Of a DNA stretch of 64,000 nucleotides, positions 34,062 to 42,757 are shown in pieces. The stretch covers positions 1 to 64,000 of the forward strand of contig NZ_SJKB01000009.1 in NCBI RefSeq assembly GCF_004331465.1, given 5' to 3'. A program made the position numbers and the translations under genes. Below the pieces are notes generated by a model. It was not told the DNA's origin and searched no databases. It was given only the letters and a program-made list of their open reading frames with translations. The DNA comes from Kribbella pittospori (GTDB lineage Bacteria > Actinomycetota > Actinomycetes > Propionibacteriales > Kribbellaceae). Each line of letters opens with the position of its first letter. Within the stretch, counting starts at the first letter, position 1.

Positions 34062-35690
34062 ATGAAGGGTCTGATGCAGAACTTCCAGCTGTCCTTGGAC
34101 AGCATCTTTCTCCGGGCCGAGCAGTTCTACCCGGACAAGACCGTCTATACCGGCGGTCCGGCGCCGGCGAAGCTCACGTACGGCGAGTGGGCCGACCGGA
34201 CCAGACGGCTGGGCGGCGTCCTCGACACGCTCGGCATCAGCGCGGACGGACGGGTGGGCACCTTCGCCTGGAACTCCGGCCGTCACCTCGAGCTGTACTT
34301 CGCCGCGCCCTGCACCGGCCGCGTCCTGCACACGCTGAACATCAGGCTCTTCCCCGACCAGGTCGTCTACATCGCGAACCATGCCGAGGACGAGGTCGTG
34401 TTCGTCGACCGGTCCCTGCTCGGGCTCTTCCTGCCGCTCCTCGACCGCCTGCCGCTGGTCCGGCACGTCGTGGTGATGGACGATCTGCCCGCCGGCGCGG
34501 CCGGAGTGGAGGTGCCTGACGACCCGCGGTTCCGCGACTACGAGGAGCTGCTGGCCGCGGCCCAGCCGGTCGAGTTCCACGTCGAGGACGAGAACCAGGC
34601 CGCCGCGATGTGTTACACGAGTGGTACGACGGGCAATCCGAAGGGCGTGGTGTATTCGCACCGGTCCACCTGGCTGCACTCGATCGGCGTACTGACGAAC
34701 GCCGGGATCGGCCTGGATGAGACGGACACGGTGATGCCCGTCGTGCCGATGTTCCACGCGAACGCGTGGGGTCTCGCGCACGCGGCGCCGATGGCCGGGG
34801 CGAGCCTGGTCTTCCCGGGGCCGGACATGACTCCGCAGGGGATCCTCAAGTTGCTGCAAGAACAAGAGGTCACGTTGTCGGCCGGCGTGCCGACGATCTG
34901 GCAGGGCTTGCTGCCGTTGCTGGATGGCGTCGAGCTTCCCAAGCTCCGCCGGATCCCGTGCGGTGGGTCCGCCGTACCGCTCGCGTTGTCCGAGGCGTTC
35001 CGGGAGAAGCTCGGCCGGCCGATTCTGCAGGCGTGGGGGATGACCGAGACCAGCCCGGTGGCGACGGCCTCGCACGTGCCGGCCCGGAACAAGGATCTGG
35101 CTGAGGACGAGCAGGCGCATCTGCGTTCGCGGCAGGGGCTGCCGCTGCCTGGTGTCCAGGTGCGGATCGTCGAGCCGGGGTCGATCACGCCGCTGCCGTG
35201 GGACGACGAGGCCACCGGCGAGCTGCAGGTCCGCGGGCCGTGGATCGCCGCCGAGTACTACCAGCCCGACGAGCCGGTCCAGCTGACCACGGAGGACGGC
35301 TGGATGAAGACCGGTGACGTCGCCGCCGTCGACAAGTTCGGCTCGGTTCGTCTGGTCGACCGCACCAAGGACCTGGTCAAGTCGGGCGGTGAGTGGATCA
35401 GCTCGGTCGAGCTGGAGAACCTGCTGATGGCTCACCCCGACGTCAAGGAGGCGGCGGTCATCGGCGTACGTCATCCCAAGTGGGACGAACGTCCGCTGGC
35501 CTGCGTGGTCCTGCAGGAAGGCGCCACCGTCACCGGCGACGAGATCCTCGAGTACCTTCGCCCGCAGGTTGCCAAGTGGTGGCTCCCGGACGCGGTCGAG
35601 TTCATCGACGAGGTCCCGAAGACGTCGGTCGGCAAGTTCTCCAAGAAGGACCTAAGGACGCGCTTCGCCGACTATCACCTTGAGGAGTAG
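34062..35690 (+). CDS. Fatty-acyl-CoA / AMP-forming acid-CoA ligase
   Basis: This 542-residue adenylate-forming enzyme has the AMP-binding loop YTSGTTGNPKGV at residues 185-196, the motif AWGMTETSPV, TGDVAAVDKFGSVRLVDRTK in the hinge and the catalytic lysine in SVGKFSKKDL near the end. It resembles medium- and long-chain acyl-CoA synthetases (AlkK/FadD group). It faces the lactonase operon across a 96-base gap that holds the palindromic operator, so the two are probably co-regulated by MarR. ATG at 34074 is a possible start. Confidence 0.92.
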   Translation: MKGLMQNFQLSLDSIFLRAEQFYPDKTVYTGGPAPAKLTYGEWADRTRRLGGVLDTLGISADGRVGTFAWNSGRHLELYFAAPCTGRVLHTLNIRLFPDQVVYIANHAEDEVVFVDRSLLGLFLPLLDRLPLVRHVVVMDDLPAGAAGVEVPDDPRFRDYEELLAAAQPVEFHVEDENQAAAMCYTSGTTGNPKGVVYSHRSTWLHSIGVLTNAGIGLDETDTVMPVVPMFHANAWGLAHAAPMAGASLVFPGPDMTPQGILKLLQEQEVTLSAGVPTIWQGLLPLLDGVELPKLRRIPCGGSAVPLALSEAFREKLGRPILQAWGMTETSPVATASHVPARNKDLAEDEQAHLRSRQGLPLPGVQVRIVEPGSITPLPWDDEATGELQVRGPWIAAEYYQPDEPVQLTTEDGWMKTGDVAAVDKFGSVRLVDRTKDLVKSGGEWISSVELENLLMAHPDVKEAAVIGVRHPKWDERPLACVVLQEGATVTGDEILEYLRPQVAKWWLPDAVEFIDEVPKTSVGKFSKKDLRTRFADYHLEE

Positions 35691-36499
35691 AACTCGACGC
35701 CGAAGTGGTTGCGGAGGTGCGCCAGGGTCGCGTCGACGAACTCGGTCGGCCAGTCCTCGCCGGTGACCTTCGCCAGCGCGGTGCCGCGCTCGATGAACTG
35801 CCGGCAGATGTACTGGTTGGCCGCGATGATCTCGGCAGGATCGGATCCCGCCGGCGGGATCGCCTCCAGCGCGGCGCGTTGCTCGTCGGACAGCAACGCG
35901 TTGAGGCGTTTGGCCCCACCGGTACGGCGTACTCCGCGCTCGGCCAGCATCAGGTTGATCAGCTGATCGCGGACCGCGCCGACGCCCTGGTTGCCGACGA
36001 TGCGTTCGTCCCGGCCGAGGACGGTGACCAGGTTTCCCAGGAAGTAGAAGTAGAGGTGGACCGGACCGGTCGGCCAGTACGGCGTACCGGGACGCCCTTC
36101 TTTTGCTGGGATATCGCCGTCCGGGAAGAGCGTGCCGTCCCGGTCGAACAGCACCCGCACCCCGTCGTACTGCATGCGATCGAACGACCCGAGCGGGTGG
36201 ATGACGAGATCGACATGCAGCCAGTCGGGTGTGATGCCCAGTCCGCCGACGAGGCCGGGGATGCGATCCGCCCAGACGGTCGGCCCGGCCAGCGTGGTCA
36301 TCGGCTCGAGCCAGTTGTCCTCGAACCAGCCGACGCTCTCGTCGGTGACGACGCAGTGCACGTCGACGTCGCTGAAGCGGTCCGCCTGGCCGGTGCCGTA
36401 GCTTCCGACCAGGTAGACCGCCAGGATCCGTTCGTCCGCAGGCAACTCGGTGCCTGCTCGCTTGATGACCGCCTGCTGCTGCTCGTCCCCAGTCGTCAT
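35675..36499 (-). CDS. Nucleotidyltransferase-domain protein, aminoglycoside-adenylyltransferase-like
   Basis: The 274-residue protein has the nucleotidyltransferase core ILAVYLVGSYGTGQADRFSD followed by VDVHCVV, which supplies the G-S and D-x-D metal-binding residues near residue 31-47. The helical C-terminal part includes GNLVTVLGRDERIVGNQGVG. Related proteins adenylylate aminoglycosides, but resistance cannot be claimed from sequence. It overlaps the convergent acyl-CoA ligase by 16 bases. Confidence 0.75.
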   Translation of the reverse strand: MTTGDEQQQAVIKRAGTELPADERILAVYLVGSYGTGQADRFSDVDVHCVVTDESVGWFEDNWLEPMTTLAGPTVWADRIPGLVGGLGITPDWLHVDLVIHPLGSFDRMQYDGVRVLFDRDGTLFPDGDIPAKEGRPGTPYWPTGPVHLYFYFLGNLVTVLGRDERIVGNQGVGAVRDQLINLMLAERGVRRTGGAKRLNALLSDEQRAALEAIPPAGSDPAEIIAANQYICRQFIERGTALAKVTGEDWPTEFVDATLAHLRNHFGVEFYSSR

Positions 36500-36514
36500 C
36501 TTCGGATCGTAGGC

Positions 36515-37134
36515 TCACTCACCGAAGAGCGGCTGCTCGCCCTGTTGCGCCCAGCGGAACGCGACGGTGTCGGCCAGGGTGCCCGGGACCTTGCCGATGC
36601 TCTGGATCACAGTGGCGGTGCCGTTCGCGTGACCGACGGCGTACAGGTAACCGGACCCGGTGTCCTTGTCGATGCCGAGCAGGAGCGTGCCGTACTGACC
36701 GCAGCGGCTGGCCATCAGCGTCTCGAATCCCTGCCAGGTTGAGCTGCGGACCACCTTCAGCACAGGACGCATCGGTGTGGTCAGCGGGATGTGGTGTCGT
36801 ACGTCGACGTCCGGCTGAGCAGCTTCATGGCCTTCACACCGGCGAAGCCCGGGTACGACGCCGCGCGGTACGTCGTACCCGTGATGGTCCAGCGGTACAG
36901 CGTGCCGTCGTCGCGCAGACCGTACAGGCGCTGGGTCGCGTTGGCCGGCTCGGAGGCGACAGGGCGTGAGCTGGTGAGACCGACGAAGCGGTCCCAGCCG
37001 CCGCCGACCCGGTCGATGATGACTTCGTACGGCCGGTCCTGGCCGTCGAAGACCGGGTAGTGGAGCGTGTAGAGCCCGGATCCGATCACAACATGCCCGC
37101 TCATCACCTGGACCCCTGTCCGTTGTCCCTTCAT
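36515..37134 (-). pseudogene. Broken beta-propeller-like (tachylectin-type) gene
   Basis: Two reading frames together look like one protein. The upstream part (37134-36781) starts with ATG preceded by GGGGGA and includes RLYGLRDDGTLYRWTITGTT, a propeller-blade pattern. The downstream part (36772-36515) reads RSSTWQGFETLMASRCGQYG and GYLYAVGHANGTATVIQSIG. They are joined in the -1 frame at about 36781-36796, where no slippery heptamer is seen. No signal peptide is visible although such proteins are often secreted, so the 5' end may also be damaged. It could be decay, a sequencing error, or a loss larger than one base. Confidence 0.65.
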
Positions 37135-37248
37135 CGGTTCCCCCAGGTTGTGCGATTGTGAGCGGTAGGACGCGCGTTGCCGGACCGAAGTTCGCGGCGG
37201 CACGGCGTGGGGGAGGAATTGTCGGGCGGCGGCGCTAGGGTTGCGGGC

Positions 37249-40065
37249 GTGGAAGCACCCCTTGCGTTGTACCGCCGGTATCGCCCGGAGACGTTCTCCG
37301 AGGTGATCGGTCAGGACCATGTCACCGCGCCGCTGCGGAACGCGCTGAGCAACAACCGGGTCAACCACGCGTACCTGTTCTCCGGGCCGCGCGGCTGCGG
37401 CAAGACCACCAGCGCCCGGATCCTGGCCCGCGCGATCAACTGCGAGAAGGGCCCGATCGCCGAGCCGTGCGGGGTCTGCAAGTCCTGCACCGACCTGGCC
37501 CGCGGCGGTCCCGGCAGCATCGACGTGATCGAGATCGACGCCGCGTCGCACGGTGGTGTCGACGACGCGCGCGACCTGCGCGAGCGGGCGTTCTTCGCGC
37601 CGGTCGAGAGCCGCTACAAGATCTACATCATCGACGAGGCGCACATGGTGACCACGCAGGGCTTCAACGCCCTGCTGAAGCTGGTCGAGGAGCCGCCGCC
37701 GCACCTCAAGTTCATCTTCGCCACCACCGAGCCGGACAAGGTGATCGGGACGATCCGGTCCCGGACCCACCATTATCCGTTCCGACTGGTCCCGCCGAAG
37801 GCGCTCGGCGACTACATGGCCTTGTTGTGCGAGTCCGAGGGCGTGGCGATCGAGTCGGCCGCGCTGCCGCTGGTCGTGCGCGCGGGCGCGGGTTCGGTGC
37901 GTGACTCGCTGAGTGTGCTTGACCAGTTGATCGGTGGTGCTGGTCCGGACGGCGTGACTTATGCGTTGGCCGTTGCGCTGCTCGGGTTCACGCCGGACTC
38001 GTTGCTGGACGCGTGTGTGGATGGGTTCGCGGCGCACGACAGCAGGGCCGTGTTCGAGACGATCGAGAAGGTCATCGAGACCGGGCAGGACCCGAAGCGG
38101 TTCGCCGAGGATCTGCTCCGGCGGCTGCGCGACCTCGTCGTACTGTCCGCCGTGCCGAACGCGGTCGCCTCCGGCCTGATCGAGGCTGCCGAGGACCAGG
38201 GCGAGCGGCTGCAGACGCAGGCCGCGGGGATCGGCGCGGCCGAGCTCACCCGGGCGGCTGACATCGTCGCGGCTGGCCTGCTCGAGATGCGTGGTGCTAC
38301 GGCTCCCCGACTTCAGCTCGAGCTGATCTGCGCGAAGGTGCTGCTCCCTGGCGCCGACGACTCCACCAACGGCATCCAGGCTCGCTTGGACCGGATGGAA
38401 CGCCGCCTGACGATCGGTGTGCCTATTGGTACGCCGGAGTCCGCTCCACCCGCGCCCTCCGGTGCGACGCCCGCGCCGTCCGGTGCGGCGGGTACGCAGT
38501 CTGCGCCGGTGGCGTCACCGGCGTCCGCGGAGGCGCCTGCGAATGCGTCGGCCAGTCGTGCGGCAGCCCGAGCCGTGGCCGGTGGCGGACCGGCGTCGGG
38601 TGGTGGGGAGACTTCGAGTGGTACGCCGTCCGGCGGGGCGACTGCGGATGCGGCAGTTGGTGACCCAGCGAGCCGGAAGGGTGCCTGGGGACAAGAGCCA
38701 ACGTCTGCGGGTCAACTCGCAGCATCGTCGGGAAGCTCGGCGTCGGCGTCGGCGGCGTCCGCGCCAGCAAACTCTGCTCCAGCAGCCTCGGCTCCGGCAA
38801 CCTCAGCCCCGGCCGCCTCGGCGTCGGCAGCTGCGGCGTCGACGGGTGCAAGTGCGGCGGGTGCGCCGGCAGGTGGAGCCGTGGGTCTCGCCGACATCCG
38901 GCGGTTGTGGCCTGAGGTGCTGGAGGCTGTGAAGGCCAAGCGCCGGTTCGCCTGGATCATGTTGAGTCAGAACGCGCAGGTCATCGCCATCGACGACCAG
39001 ACTCTGACGCTCGGCCTGGTCAACGCGGGCGCTCGTGAGAGCTTCGCGCGGTCTGGCAGTGACGAGATCCTCCGCCAAGCGATGATCGACACCATCGGCC
39101 TGAACCGTCGCATAGAAGCAGTAGTAGACCCATCCACCGACCCAGGCGCAGGCGGCGGCCACCAACCAGCCTCACCGCGCCCAAGCGGCCCGCAGTCTGG
39201 CGGCGGTGCAACCACCCCCGCAGGCGGTGCGAGCAGCCCGCGCACTGGGCCTGCGCCGGTAACCGGTCCGAGCGGCGACCCCACTTCGGCTGGCGGACCC
39301 GCATCAGCCGGAGGACCCGCGTCAGTTGGTGGACCCGGGTCAGCTGGTGGACCCGCGTCAGCTGATGGAACCACCTCGGCCAGTGGAAGTGCCTCGGCTG
39401 GTGGTTCTGCCTCGGGCGGTTGGCCTGGACCAGACGGAGCGGCGGGTGGACCCGGCTCGGCTAGTGCGGCCGGGGTAGGCGGGCCGGGTGGCTCAGGTGC
39501 AGGTGGTCTCGCATCAGGTTCCGATGGGACCGCAGCCAGCGGAGCAGATACAACCCCGACCGGCTCAGGCGCCGCGGGGGCAGGCAGCGGGCCCGGTGCA
39601 GGGACTGCTGCCGGTGGTGGGTCTCAGGGGTCTTCTCGGGATGCGCCGGCGGGTGGGTCGGGGGCGTCGGGTCGGGGCTCGCGGGGTGCCTCGAACGGGG
39701 CTCGCGGGCAGTGGTCCGACGGACCAGGTGGTGCGATCGCCGTACAGGAGCCGCCGGACCCGGAGTACGACGTACCGCCGGAGCCCGATCCGTGGGAGGA
39801 CGGGCAGGCGGCTCCAAGACAGCCGGCGCCCGATCGCCGCGAGCAGGCAGCCAGCAAACGCCGTGCCGCGGAAGCAGCGGTAGCCGCTGAGCAGGCCCGC
39901 CGAGCCGCGGCCGCCCCCGCGACCCCGGAAGTCCCCCTCACCCCTGAGGAAGAAGCCGACTCGATCGGCGAGGACGACATGGTCCTGGAGGACGACTCCC
40001 GCTCCCACACCGACCTCCTCCGCGAGACCCTGGGCGCCCAGATCATCACCGAAGAACCCAACTAA
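37249..40065 (+). CDS. dnaX: DNA polymerase III subunit gamma/tau, with very long low-complexity tail
   Basis: The clamp-loader ATPase of the replisome, about 938 residues. It has Walker A GPRGCGKTT at 46-54, a four-cysteine zinc module (C65, C74, C77, C80), Walker B IYIIDEAHMV and the sensor arginine region ATTEPDKVIGTIRSRTHHYP. Residues 380-900 are mostly Ala/Gly/Ser/Pro, except for a conserved-looking island at 545-627 (LADIRRLWPEVLEAVKAKRR), probably the tau domain that binds polymerase. E. coli tau has 643 residues. I use GTG 37249 because TAGGGT ends seven bases upstream and the frame before it is not DnaX-like. Confidence 0.95.
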   Translation: MEAPLALYRRYRPETFSEVIGQDHVTAPLRNALSNNRVNHAYLFSGPRGCGKTTSARILARAINCEKGPIAEPCGVCKSCTDLARGGPGSIDVIEIDAASHGGVDDARDLRERAFFAPVESRYKIYIIDEAHMVTTQGFNALLKLVEEPPPHLKFIFATTEPDKVIGTIRSRTHHYPFRLVPPKALGDYMALLCESEGVAIESAALPLVVRAGAGSVRDSLSVLDQLIGGAGPDGVTYALAVALLGFTPDSLLDACVDGFAAHDSRAVFETIEKVIETGQDPKRFAEDLLRRLRDLVVLSAVPNAVASGLIEAAEDQGERLQTQAAGIGAAELTRAADIVAAGLLEMRGATAPRLQLELICAKVLLPGADDSTNGIQARLDRMERRLTIGVPIGTPESAPPAPSGATPAPSGAAGTQSAPVASPASAEAPANASASRAAARAVAGGGPASGGGETSSGTPSGGATADAAVGDPASRKGAWGQEPTSAGQLAASSGSSASASAASAPANSAPAASAPATSAPAASASAAAASTGASAAGAPAGGAVGLADIRRLWPEVLEAVKAKRRFAWIMLSQNAQVIAIDDQTLTLGLVNAGARESFARSGSDEILRQAMIDTIGLNRRIEAVVDPSTDPGAGGGHQPASPRPSGPQSGGGATTPAGGASSPRTGPAPVTGPSGDPTSAGGPASAGGPASVGGPGSAGGPASADGTTSASGSASAGGSASGGWPGPDGAAGGPGSASAAGVGGPGGSGAGGLASGSDGTAASGADTTPTGSGAAGAGSGPGAGTAAGGGSQGSSRDAPAGGSGASGRGSRGASNGARGQWSDGPGGAIAVQEPPDPEYDVPPEPDPWEDGQAAPRQPAPDRREQAASKRRAAEAAVAAEQARRAAAAPATPEVPLTPEEEADSIGEDDMVLEDDSRSHTDLLRETLGAQIITEEPN
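39292..39381 (+). repeat. 18-bp tandem repeat inside dnaX (five units)
   Basis: Five consecutive 18-bp units encode variants of Gly-Gly-Pro-Ala-Ser-Ala (units at 39292, 39310, 39328, 39346 and 39364, the last diverged). They keep the reading frame. Such arrays change length by slippage and probably vary between strains. Confidence 0.85.
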
Positions 40066-40122
40066 CAGCAGCGCCAACGCACCGGCCGGAAGTTGTCGGT
40101 GCCGCGTGGGAGGTTGCTGTGT

Positions 40123-40737
40123 ATGGGGTTCCAAGGGTGGAGCGACGCAGCGTTCGATGTGATGGTCGACCTCGACGGCGACCCGAGTCCTGTTCAGTTG
40201 GAGTCGCACCGGGACGCCCTGGAGCGGTACGTGCGTGGCCCGTTGCAGGAGCTGTGTGACGAACTGAACGAGACGGGCGAGTTCGGCAAGTTCTGGTTGG
40301 GCGGCATGTCCGACCGCGCCGCAGCCTGGCAGCGGCAGAACGCGACGTCGTGGATCGCGCGGCGGATCCGGATCTCGTTCACCTTCGACCTCGACGGGTT
40401 CGCGCTGGGCGGTGGCTCGGCGCATCCCGAGAGCGATCAGGTACGGAGGTATCGCGCGATGGTTGACGCCGAGGACAGCGGCCGCGAGCTGGCCGGGATC
40501 GTCGAAACGCTCGGCCGGGACGGCTACGAGCTCGCTGGGCCGACCGCGGTTCGGATGCCGCGCGAGTACTCGCCCGACCATCCGCGTGCCGACCTCCTCC
40601 GGCGGCGATCCGTGTATGCCGAGAAGCCGATCGACACCGATGACGTCGGCCTGATCGCCAAGGCGCTCCGGCCGCTGATCGAGCTCACCACCTGGTACAC
40701 CGACTACGTCGTCACCACCGGTTGGGAGAAGCCGTAG
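40123..40737 (+). CDS. DUF2461 family protein
   Basis: The 204-residue protein starts MGFQGWSDAAFDVMVDLDGD and contains RDALERYVRGPLQELCDELN, matching the DUF2461 (TIGR02453-like) family of unknown function. ATG at 40123 has GGGAGG nine bases upstream, so the longer TTG-initiated frame (40093) is not used here. It follows dnaX by 57 bases, possibly in the same transcript. The stop is followed at once by the DnaA-box cluster. Confidence 0.8.
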   Translation: MGFQGWSDAAFDVMVDLDGDPSPVQLESHRDALERYVRGPLQELCDELNETGEFGKFWLGGMSDRAAAWQRQNATSWIARRIRISFTFDLDGFALGGGSAHPESDQVRRYRAMVDAEDSGRELAGIVETLGRDGYELAGPTAVRMPREYSPDHPRADLLRRRSVYAEKPIDTDDVGLIAKALRPLIELTTWYTDYVVTTGWEKP

Positions 40738-40823
40738 CCGTCCACAGGGGGTGTGGATCCAGCCGGGCTGTTTCCACAGGATTCACAGCCTGTGGAATCG
40801 GATGTTCACAGGGTTGTGGATAA
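40738..40823. promoter_or_regulatory. Cluster of DnaA-box-like 9-mers before ybaB
   Basis: Within 86 bases the motif core TCCACA or TTCACA, or its complement TGTGGA, occurs about seven times. It is seen at 40738 (CCGTCCACA), 40752 (reverse), 40770, 40780, 40791 (reverse) and 40802. A perfect consensus box TTATCCACA lies on the minus strand at 40815-40823. A 9-bp hairpin (TTCCACAGG 40772-40780 with CCTGTGGAA 40789-40797) lies inside. No dnaA or dnaN is in the window, so this is not obviously oriC. It may titrate DnaA or regulate ybaB-recR. Confidence 0.65.
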
Positions 40824-40927
40824 CTTGGGGAGACTGGTCGGTTTCTGGTGCGGGGTGGGCTTGTCCGGGGGACCGGCTAGTGTTGAGGCTCGGGGTAGTC
40901 AGACAGCGGTGGGACGAGGAGATCGCA

Positions 40928-41485
40928 GTGTTCGACGGTGGCGGTGCTGGGGGCTTCGACATGTCCAACCTGCTCGCGCAGGCGCAGGCGATGCAGAACC
41001 AGCTGATGGAGGCCCAGGCTGACCTGGAGAGCCAGGAGATCGAGGGCTCGGCAGGCGGTGGCCTGGTGACCGCGCTGGTGTCAGGCACCGGGGAGTTGCT
41101 GAGCCTGACGATCAAGCCGCAGGCCGTCGACCCGGACGACACCGAGACGCTGGCCGACCTGGTCGTTGCCGCGGTGCGCGACGCCTCGGAGAACGCGAAG
41201 GAGGTCGCGGCCCGGGCGATGGGCCCGCTGGCCGGCGGCCTCCCGGGCTTCGGCGGCGGGCCGGACGCGCCCGACTTCGGCGGCGCGGGGATCCCCGGAC
41301 TCGGTGGATCCGGAGCGCCGGCCGGTTTCAGCCTGCCAGGTTCGACGACCCCCGCGGTCGAGTCCGGTGAAGAGACCGACGACGACCCGGGCAAGGGTGG
41401 ATCCACGGGCGGCCCCAGTTCGGGCGGTGCCGGGTTCGTGAACCCGGGTAACGGGACCGGTCAGCCCGGTCAGAACCCGGGCTGA
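40928..41485 (+). CDS. ybaB: YbaB/EbfC nucleoid-associated protein with long Gly/Pro tail
   Basis: About 185 residues. The N-terminal 100 residues are the YbaB fold (DMSNLLAQAQAMQNQLMEAQ and LVSGTGELLSLTIKPQAVDP), a dimeric DNA-binding protein usually of about 110 residues encoded before recR. The last 80 residues are an extra, disordered-looking Gly/Pro/Ser/Asp tail. GTG at 40928 has GAGGAG six bases upstream. The recR gene follows two bases after the stop, so they are co-transcribed. Confidence 0.9.
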   Translation: MFDGGGAGGFDMSNLLAQAQAMQNQLMEAQADLESQEIEGSAGGGLVTALVSGTGELLSLTIKPQAVDPDDTETLADLVVAAVRDASENAKEVAARAMGPLAGGLPGFGGGPDAPDFGGAGIPGLGGSGAPAGFSLPGSTTPAVESGEETDDDPGKGGSTGGPSSGGAGFVNPGNGTGQPGQNPG

Positions 41486-41486
41486 C

Positions 41487-42086
41487 GTGTACGAGGGGGC
41501 CGTCCAGGACCTCATCGACGAGCTCGGCCGGTTGCCCGGTGTCGGTCCGAAGTCCGCGCAGCGGATCGCGTTCCACCTGCTCGCCGCCGACGAGACCGAC
41601 GTACGGCGGCTCGCGCACGTGCTCGTGCAGGTCAAGGAGAAGGTCAAGTTCTGCGAGATCTGTGGCAACGTCGCGGAGGAGACGCAGTGCCGGATCTGCC
41701 GTGACCCGCGCCGTGACCTGAGTCTGATCTGTGTCGTCGAAGAGGCCAAGGACGTGGTCGCGATCGAGCGGACCCGCGAATTCCGCGGCCGGTACCACGT
41801 CCTCGGCGGCGCGATCTCGCCGATCGAGGGGATCGGGCCGGACGAGTTGCGGATCAAGGAACTGATGCAGCGGCTGGCCGGCGGAGAGGTGACCGAGATC
41901 ATTCTGGCCACCGATCCGAACCTGGAGGGTGAGGCGACGGCGACGTACCTGAGCCGCTTGCTGCGGCCCATGGGCTTGCGCGTCACCCGATTGGCTAGTG
42001 GACTTCCTGTAGGCGGTGACCTCGAGTATGCCGATGAGGTCACACTCGGACGGGCGTTTGAAGGGCGACGATCGATCGATGACTGA
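41487..42086 (+). CDS. recR: Recombination mediator RecR
   Basis: The 199-residue protein has the helix-hairpin-helix (LGRLPGVGPKSAQRIAFHLL), the four-cysteine zinc finger (FCEICGNVAEETQCRICRD), and a TOPRIM domain (SLICVVEEAKDVVAIERTRE through LATDPNLEGEATATYLSRLL). It works with RecF/RecO to load RecA at gaps. It starts with GTG right after ybaB, and its end overlaps the start of the next gene. Confidence 0.97.
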   Translation: MYEGAVQDLIDELGRLPGVGPKSAQRIAFHLLAADETDVRRLAHVLVQVKEKVKFCEICGNVAEETQCRICRDPRRDLSLICVVEEAKDVVAIERTREFRGRYHVLGGAISPIEGIGPDELRIKELMQRLAGGEVTEIILATDPNLEGEATATYLSRLLRPMGLRVTRLASGLPVGGDLEYADEVTLGRAFEGRRSIDD

Positions 42087-42723
42087 TTCAACCGATATTG
42101 CAGAGCGCGCGCTGGGCACCGACTCCGAGGACCTCTCCGAGTTCGCCGAGCAGATCGCCGATCAGGTGCAGAGCTTCCTGATCTCGGTGCGCGACATCGC
42201 CGCACAGCCGGACGAGGACGGGGTCGACGAGGGCCTCGCCTCGCTGCCGTACCTGCTGCTCGAGGTGAGCCAGTTGCTGCTCGCCGGCGGCCGGCTCGGC
42301 GCGTTCGAGGACTTCGTCCCGGACGAGCGGTTCGAGTCCGACGCCGGACCGGACCCGGACCTGGACGCGATGCGCGACCGGCTCGCGGTGCTGTTCGAGG
42401 GCCTGGACGAGTACGCCGAGGTCTTCGACCCGTACGCCGCTCCGCCCGAGATCACCGTCAACCGGTTGTCGGACGACCTGACGGCGATCGCCAACGACCT
42501 CGTGCACGGCCTGGCCCACTACGAGGAGGGCCGGATCGTCGAGGCGCTGTGGTGGTGGCAGTTCTCCTACGTGTCCACCTGGGGTGCGGCTGCGAGCGCC
42601 GTCCTGCGGGCGATCCAGTCACTGATCGCGCACGACCGGCTGGAGCCGGCCCACGACGCCGAAACCGAAGCCACCGACCGCGAACTGGTCGAGGTCGCCG
42701 AGGAAGCCGTCCAGCGCCGGTAG
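42079..42723 (+). CDS. DUF5063 family protein
   Basis: About 214 residues, strongly acidic and helical (SEFAEQIADQVQSFLISVRD; LPYLLLEVSQLLLAGGRLGA). It matches the DUF5063 proteins that follow recR in many actinobacteria and have no known role. ATG at 42079 lies eight bases before the end of recR, so translation is probably coupled. Probably cytoplasmic. Confidence 0.8.
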   Translation: MTDSTDIAERALGTDSEDLSEFAEQIADQVQSFLISVRDIAAQPDEDGVDEGLASLPYLLLEVSQLLLAGGRLGAFEDFVPDERFESDAGPDPDLDAMRDRLAVLFEGLDEYAEVFDPYAAPPEITVNRLSDDLTAIANDLVHGLAHYEEGRIVEALWWWQFSYVSTWGAAASAVLRAIQSLIAHDRLEPAHDAETEATDRELVEVAEEAVQRR

Positions 42724-42757
42724 TGCCATTGGACTCGCGGGCCGGTTGAATGGCCCG

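Noticed and set aside
33987..35474. Upstream extension of the lactonase-like frame over the acyl-CoA ligase
   Set aside because: The extension is antisense to a clear AMP-forming ligase, has no homology-like pattern and would put the palindromic promoter inside the gene.
37177..37248. Longer start for dnaX
   Set aside because: The 24 added residues are not DnaX-like; the GTG at 37249 directly precedes the conserved start and has a leaderless -10.
38390..39150. Programmed frameshift in dnaX producing a short gamma form
   Set aside because: No A-rich slippery heptamer is seen in the relevant part of this GC-rich gene.
40738..40823. Chromosomal origin oriC
   Set aside because: dnaA, dnaN and the long AT-rich unwinding region are absent, and the cluster is only 86 bases, so I report it as a DnaA-box cluster only.
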